64,000 nt of DNA from Branchipolynoe longqiensis (taxonomy: Eukaryota; Annelida; Polychaeta; Phyllodocida; Polynoidae). The notes under the pieces were generated by a model. That model made no database searches, was not told where the DNA came from, and worked only from the letters and a program-made list of their open reading frames with translations. Positions 60,301 to 64,000 of this stretch are shown here, piece by piece. Within the stretch, counting starts at the first letter, position 1. Each line of letters starts with the position of its first letter. The DNA lies in assembly GCA_030323885.1 (NCBI GenBank), contig CM059186.1, forward strand, positions 149,952,407 through 150,016,406, written 5' to 3'. Made by a program: the position numbers and the translations under genes.

Positions 60301-63300
60301 CTCTTCCCTCCTCCCTCCCCCGAGCCAATTCGACATAATGACATAAAATTGATACTTTCGCTATCTATCCCTGGCACTCTGCATTAATAGAAAAAGGCAT
60401 GGACCGGTTTGCTCATTATTAGGATAATGTGACTGAGTGGGATTATGCATCATGGTGCCAGCAGCCTGGTTTTCCAATGGGACAGAACTAAAAGGTTGCC
60501 ACAAAGGCACACTGTCACAAGTCGGTACCCATTCTAAATTCTAATATGACCATTCCGGTTGTGTAAACACACCGGGCAGCAGCTTCAGTCCTTGTCAGCA
60601 ACCAGCACACAATAACGCAGAAGTGCTGACAAAGGCTGTCATCGAATAACAACTAATTCTGTCTTAATAATTTTTTTTTGCACTAGTTAAAGTTGAATAC
60701 AGTAAAACCTCTCTAAATCGACCGACCATGGGACCGACTTTAAATGGTTCATTTAGGGAGGTGGTCAGCTTAGGGAGTTTATTTATCGTTACAATGGGCG
60801 ATCGTTTGAGACCCAAATAAAGCAATCGATATAGAGCAGTGGTCGATCTGTGGTCCGTCAGAGAAGTGTTGCTGTAGAGTGATGGTGTTGGGTTTCTATA
60901 ATTTTCTGAGATAAATATATGAGGTTGATCGCTATAATCTACCTTACATTAGCTTGAAGTGACTTCGATTTAAAATAGCTAACTTTGGATATATTTGAAG
61001 TGTAAACATGCGAAATTAATGTTGCTATGCTTGCCAAAACTCTGACCCCATAGCAGTAACATGTTCAGTTAGATTCACTTAGTATGCCCTTCTATGCAGC
61101 AACAAATACTAAATAAGTGCACCAGTATCAAAGTCGGATATGCAGGTTCAAATCTAGGTATGTATTTTGCTTTTGAAAATTTGATGCTTTTATGGGACTA
61201 TGCAACTTTAAGGAGCCAGGAACCAGCAGACAATGAGTATTGACAAAGGCTGTCATCGCATAACAAATAACTACAGTAAAACCGCTCTAACCAACCACCT
61301 CCACAGATCGCCCACTCCCTTATTTTGATCGCTTTATTTGGGTCCCAAACGATCGTCCATACAATACAACTGTAATGATAAAAAAAACTCCCTAAACTGA
61401 CCACCTCCCTAAATGAATCATTTAAAGTCGGTCCCATGGTCGGTCAATTCAGAGAGGTTTTACTGTATGTCTAAAAAATAAAATTTTGTAGAAACAGTAG
61501 TTTTCTTTAAATGTTTGCTGATTGAACTGAATTTTGGTAAAAATCTGGATATGCACTAGGGTACCCAGTTCTGTACGCACACAAAGGGTCTTCAGCAAAT
61601 TGTTGCATAATGACTTTTATTGTGTTTATATAATCAAATAGTTAGTTGAGTAACTGGAAGTACAAGCTCATCAATATGCATTTTCTATTTTGTTTGCAGG
61701 GATGAAAGAAATCTATGATGAGGTTATCTGTCAATAATGTTGTGCCAATAATAGCACATTATCTTAGTGATTATTATTATTCTTAAAAGAAGGAATTTAT
61801 TCACGGTGAAAAAAATAGATACTACTAGCTTTTCACCATGAATTTGGCCCTTTTCCCTTCTTTTAATAATAATAACAATAATAATTAGTCTGCTAGGATA
61901 ACGTGCTGTTATTGGAGCAACATTTAAGGAAAGATACCACTAGCATATCGACACTTTTGTGGTAATTATGTTTATTTTGCTGAATAAGCTTTTTGTCAGT
62001 GCCGAAGCGGCCATGATATCAGCGTTTTTTACAACACAAGGAATTTCCGTGAAAATCCGGACCGTTTACCATATGCTTAGCACTGTCAGGGAATCGCGGA
62101 AAATTCCCGGAAGTCGGGTTTGGTACAGTACTCTCCTAACACTATCTTAGCTCCATTCCACTGATCAATCAGCACAGATCACTATCCTTGTTGTGACTGT
62201 ATTATCACCCATGTCTACACAGACAGTGCTGCAGGGTAGACCAATAGTAGAGGCCATATGGCATTGCCTTAAATCTCCCTTTTCTCTCCGCACTCACTGA
62301 TTGATTTTCTGCTTGAATGGATTTTTATGTCCTAGCAATATCTAAGGTCATATAAGAAGGGGATTCGGACTGATCAATTGCTGTCATATTATATATCCAT
62401 GGTATTTTTTTAAACATTAATCGGTGAATATAAAAAATCGCGCAAATCCGCGAAATCGCGGGGGTCTTTCTCCCTGGTTTGGTACGCAGTTTTGCTCTTT
62501 AGTTGTTTGTTAGTACTTCCTTATTTCAGTTGTTTTGATGGAAGAATAGCAGTGAATTCAAATGCAAATCAAATACGATATCTCCCAGAAATATGGACAT
62601 GTAAAAATAATTCAAAACTGAACTGAACAGTATACATTTTCTACCTGGGTTGCATTAAATGATACGGACTATGCACACACAACGCTAGCGAGCATTTGTC
62701 AGGGTACAGAACTGATTATCCTAGTGTAGTCTATTCCTTCCCAACAATATCCGAATGGTTCCAGTTCAACATACCTTGCATGTGAAGTCCATCGTTCCTG
62801 GAAGTTGGCCGACGCATGCCGGATGGAACAGCATCATGCATTTTGAACAGTGCAGCGTCGGGGGAAGTCCTTCCCGGCCTGGGCACGCCAGACCACACAG
62901 GGTAGTCGTCCCTACACTGCATACAAAACAATAAAAGTGGAACACGCAAATAAACAACAAGCTCAAAAGTAGCTGGCAGAACCTCATACACAGAAATAAA
63001 CAGAACTTTCAAATGAAGGCAACTGTTGCCCAACTATCAGTGCAAACTAAGTCACACAATATTAGTTTTTAAAAACCTAGACTAAGACAATAAAAACCAA
63101 CTTCAAGGTCAATTTTCGATCCCCCACACACTTTCCAATATCCACTGGTCTGTGCCCCAATTTCCCAATCTATATTGAAAATCATTGTACAATTAGTGGT
63201 AGTATAATTTTCATATGAATAGTAAATGCTTATGAATATAGAGTACTTATTACTAGTGGTTGATTGATTGGTGGTTCCTTAACAAGCCATATTCGCAGCG

Positions 63301-64000
63301 ATATTTCTAATAGTACACTTGATTGATTGATTGATTGATTGGTGGTTGCTTTACGCCGTGTCGGTAGCATAGGCCATATTCACGGCGACTAATGGTACAC
63401 AATACATGTATCACAATGCTTGTAACTCATCGTTGTGCTATAAGCTAAGTATAAGCAGATCCCTGACTGACACCCTATTAATGATTATTAATTCCTCCCA
63501 CCCCCATTAAAAAATAAGGTGTTCCCTCTACCGGCACATGCTTCCACAGCTCAAATCGTTGATTGCAGACAGGGGGAAATCTTCTGCTTCATCTTTAACA
63601 AGACCTAACAATAAATCTATTCTTACCCTCCAGATGAGTTGGGTGATTTATTAAACGAGTTTGCAGTCACGCTCGAGCTCGGAGTCCTTGGCGCAGTTCT
63701 CTTCTTGGCCACCGGCCCCGTGCGCTTTTTGGCAAGAGGACCTTTATTGTCTGCATTTGCACCTCCCTGAGCAGCTGGTGTCATCGAAAGCACCTTGTTC
63801 ATCATGCGCAACTGGGGCTCAGTCTTTTTCGGTGTGCTGTATTCACTGAATTCATTGTCCGTGAGGTCCACAAAGACTGTCGGATTGGACGGAAAGCTTG
63901 AATTTGGCTTCATCTTCTTAGCCTGCGGTGGCATGTTCCATAAACTCTGGGTGCCTGCAATGTTTGGATAGAGGCCACCAGCATTCGAAATACCAGAAGT
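50429..64000 (-). CDS. gene B: PHD-F-box-LRR paralogue of gene A, 5' end beyond the window
   Basis: Coding exons: 64000(partial)-63627, 62916-62775, 60168-59558, 58302-58251, 56242-56156, 55862-55657, 55464-55311, 54737-54630, 53745-53639, 52801-52690, 50911-50429. Junctions are GT..AG with the same phases as gene A; 2,436 nt in the window (811 codons plus stop). Exon lengths 142, 52, 87, 154, 108, 107 and 112 equal those of gene A; the others differ by whole codons. Domains seen: disordered basic region with a SIM-like VFVDLT, PHD-like finger, conserved GQLLTLPPGVLNHLDMSQPL block, F-box, LRRs, Ala-rich tail ending AVDLT. Whether it has an MBD cannot be told, since those exons would lie beyond 64000. 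Two acceptors (at 54738 and 53746) end in AAG instead of CAG. Confidence 0.88.
51285..51314. repeat. poly-C run of 30
   Basis: Uninterrupted C homopolymer in gene B intron between the last two coding exons. Its length may be unreliable in the assembly. Confidence 0.9.
51465..51778. mobile_element. MITE-beta copy in gene B, same intron as in gene A
   Basis: Ends GAGGATTTGCC and CAAATCCTTAAT; contains CATGGTTGGATAGAAGCAG, TAAATAACATTATTTCAAC, TTCTAAATAACAGAATTA. Lies in the intron before the last coding exon, as does 18905-19257 in gene A. Confidence 0.82.
51797..52010. mobile_element. TRIM-family head plus inverted head fragment
   Basis: Forward head (GTAGTCTGCACTGACCTTTC, GAGCCTAGGTAATGCAATGG) is followed by a reversed head fragment (CTAACCAATCACCCTATCCA, GAGAAGTCAGTGCAGAGTACTAC). 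It follows MITE-beta by about 19 bp, as in gene A. Confidence 0.7.
52690..55862 (-). CDS. gene B leucine-rich repeat exons (five)
   Basis: Exons 55862-55657, 55464-55311, 54737-54630, 53745-53639 and 52801-52690. LRR segments LEHLKLRG, LTNLKTLVLTTM, LQSLEVLEIGDC, LTKLRTLRLECG, LQKLELIKF, LPKLTSLTVW. The second exon differs from gene A at only two residues, the others at many more. Confidence 0.85.
52930..53235 (+). mobile_element. SINE-2 copy
   Basis: Head GATGCGGTGGTCGGATCGGT, body (GATAATGTGACAGTGGGATATC), tail (ATGTTACTAGGATGCAAAA). Immediately followed by a reverse copy. Confidence 0.8.
53248..53480 (-). mobile_element. SINE-2 copy (reverse)
   Basis: Reverse body (TGCCCTACTGGGAGACCATG, GCCCCATCCTATTAATGCC) and head (GGTTTAACTCGGCCAGGG). 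Forms a large imperfect inverted pair with 52930-53235. Confidence 0.78.
53890..54425. repeat. 57-bp satellite derived from a SINE-2 segment
   Basis: About nine copies of a unit with ATATCTTTGGTTTGATTCAG, TCAATCAGGCATGGTAACAC and CAAGTATCAACTTTAGT. The unit aligns with the SINE-2 (reverse) segment CAGGCTAGGTAACGACAAG...GTCATTGGTTTGACTCGACC, so the array arose by tandem amplification of part of a SINE in a gene B intron. Confidence 0.85.
54855..55178 (+). mobile_element. MITE-alpha in gene B, same intron as in gene A
   Basis: GTTGCATAGTCCAATGATTT at the left, ATCAGATTATGAGTCTTTAA at the right, typical interior. Located between the exons ending VLTTL and LKTL, matching the fragment at 23018 in gene A. 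Confidence 0.72.
56156..56242 (-). CDS. gene B post-F-box linker exon
   Basis: 87 nt. WKVVKLKGSRVSDWEQAARR then FKNHNTWFL. Equivalent to gene A exon 9, phase 0 both sides. Confidence 0.84.
56483..56796 (+). mobile_element. MITE-alpha copy
   Basis: Ends TTAAAGTTGCAATGGCCGC and CATCGGAATATGCAGCTTTAA. Full interior. In gene B intron upstream of the linker exon. Confidence 0.75.
56877..57414. mobile_element. MITE-beta, full palindromic copy
   Basis: About 540 bp. The two halves are inverted copies (GGTTGGATAGAAGCAG vs CTGCTTCTATCCAACC; ATCTAATTCTGTTATTTAG vs CTAAATAACAGAATTAGAT; TGAGGATTTG vs CAAATCCTCA). The 57060-57180 centre holds the unpaired region. Gene B intron, non-coding. Confidence 0.82.
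57600..57765. mobile_element. repeat delta, uninterrupted copy
   Basis: CCCCTGCCAGCCCTATCCTTC, GACCCTATAATTTAAATTTAC and GCGTTCTTGCCATACAT, as in 46540-46830. It continues after the neighbouring SINE-2 (ATTCCAGCGGGTAAGCTGAAG). Confidence 0.55.
57806..58140 (+). mobile_element. SINE-2 copy in gene B intron 8 with target duplication
   Basis: Complete element (GACCAGACGGGATGGCCGAA to GTTGCCAGGAAATAAAACTCC). ACTCTCCC occurs on both sides, an 8-bp target duplication. It sits in the same intron as 25390-25716 of gene A. Confidence 0.85.
58251..60168 (-). CDS. gene B conserved block and F-box (two exons)
   Basis: Exon 60168-59558: block GQLLTLPPGVLNHLDMSQPL, NNKVLMIPPNCFISS, LPPGTLPNTLF, an Ala/Gly linker, then the F-box start CHFLKLQSG, INIFKFLSIADLLR. 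Exon 58302-58251 completes it: AARVCRTWAKVACQDSL. The block is better conserved than the linker, so it is a genuine domain. Confidence 0.85.
58436..58608. mobile_element. 173-bp Harbinger-like MITE with TTA duplication
   Basis: Left TACCCCAGTCAGACTACAGC, inverted right TACTCCAGTCACACTACAGC; TIRs extend about 30 bp (to TTGCGACCAC). TTA on both sides (58433-58435, 58609-58611). The ends resemble the Harbinger TIR at 4020. Confidence 0.85.
58947..59260. mobile_element. piggyBac-like MITE
   Basis: Begins CCCTTTCAGCACTAAAG and ends CTTTAAAGGG, flanked by TTAA on both sides (58943-58946, 59261-59264), the target duplication of piggyBac elements. Non-coding. Confidence 0.75.
60340..60560 (+). mobile_element. 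SINE-2 5'-truncated copy
   Basis: Begins in the body (AAAATTGATACTTTCGCTAT) and reaches AAGTCGGTACCCATTC and TAATATGACC. Diverged. Gene B intron before the exon 60168-59558. Confidence 0.7.
60701..60881. mobile_element. pogo/Tigger-like MITE, copy 1
   Basis: Left ACAGTAAAACCTCTCTAAAT. The interior GATCGTTTGAGACCCAAATAAAGC and GGGAGGTGGTCAGCTTAGGG is shared in inverse order with 61271-61466. The right end GTTGCTGTAGAGTG is decayed. Confidence 0.72.
60884..61213 (+). mobile_element. MITE-alpha copy
   Basis: Family interior (GGTTGATCGCTATAATCTACC, CTAACTTTGGATATATTTGAAG, CACCAGTATCAAAGTCGGATATG) and the end ATGGGACTATGCAACTTTAA. The left end is lost. Confidence 0.75.
61271..61466. mobile_element. 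pogo/Tigger-like MITE, copy 2
   Basis: Ends TACAGTAAAACCGCTCTAAC and, inverted, TACAGTAAAACCTCTCTGAA. About 196 bp with TA at both edges. Confidence 0.82.
61736..61924. mobile_element. 189-bp palindromic MITE
   Basis: Left AATGTTGTGCCAATAATAGC, inverted right AATGTTGCTCCAATAACAGC. The inverted repeats continue through the AAGGAAGG-type centre (AAAAGAAGGAATTTATTCAC vs CCCTTCTTTT). Gene B intron. Confidence 0.8.
62775..62916 (-). CDS. gene B PHD-like finger exon
   Basis: Same ligand spacing as gene A (CGLAC, CSKC, LFHPACVG, FTCK with the final TC in the next exon). Arg replaces the Cys in the CPDC of gene A, supporting CGLAC as the true first ligand pair. Confidence 0.82.
63319..63390 (+). 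mobile_element. (GATT)n plus SINE 3' end
   Basis: A GATTGATTGATT run followed by GGTTGCTTTACGCCGTGTCG and GCATAGGCCATATTCACGGC. The same 3' end occurs at 42690, 13270, 15810 and 22110, always beside a GATT run, so it is a separate SINE family tail. Confidence 0.7.
63627..64000 (-). CDS. gene B partial exon equivalent to gene A exon 5
   Basis: Frame open from the window edge. Landmarks shared with gene A: LYPNIAG, PPQAKKMKP, SIM-like VFVDLTDNE, and KKRTGPVAKKRTAPRTPSSS. Much shorter after the DLT motif because the KHDK and SPPEK arrays are missing. Ends in GG at phase 2 before GTAAGA, as in gene A. Confidence 0.82.

Overview
The window is eukaryotic nuclear DNA from an invertebrate animal (metazoan). 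Genes are split by GT..AG introns, and the rest is densely packed with transposable elements: tRNA-headed SINE families, several MITE families, LINE fragments, a Harbinger element and many satellites. A methyl-CpG-binding domain gene implies a DNA-methylating genome. The species cannot be fixed from sequence alone; a marine invertebrate such as a lancelet, mollusc or annelid is plausible.

The main content is a tandem pair of paralogous genes, both on the minus strand. Gene A (18317-41424) is complete as modelled: 15 coding exons, about 1,280 codons, all splice phases consistent. Its order is methyl-CpG-binding domain (MBD), RG-rich and Lys/His/Asp-rich disordered exon, compact PHD-like finger, a conserved block of unknown function, F-box, leucine-rich repeats, Ala/Pro/Thr-rich tail. 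Gene B (50429-64000) lies upstream, is cut by the right window edge, and repeats the same exon series from the disordered exon to the stop with nearly identical exon lengths. The predicted product is an SCF-type ubiquitin-ligase substrate receptor joined to readers of methylated DNA and histone tails. It mirrors the CXXC-PHD-F-box-LRR layout of the FBXL19/KDM2 group, with an MBD where those proteins have a CXXC finger.

Left part (1-18300): no host gene seen. It holds a TRIM-like element with tRNA-like terminal repeats (909-1412), a short Harbinger MITE (1871-2533), a two-gene autonomous-type PIF/Harbinger element (4020-10456; MADF gene plus frameshifted DDE transposase, converging), a foldback-like element built of 15-bp tandem repeats (10649-11712), a 1.3-kb TIR element (14094-15395) and a 20-bp satellite (17225-17830).

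Middle (18300-41700): gene A. Its introns carry LINE, SINE, MITE and satellite insertions and a CpG-rich block of unknown origin (28960-31060). Two ETS-type sites mark a likely promoter near 41620. The intergenic stretch (41700-50400) has SINEs, a 50-bp satellite and old TIR repeats. Right part (50400-64000): gene B. Several of its introns carry the same repeat families at the same positions as gene A, so part of the insertions predate the duplication.
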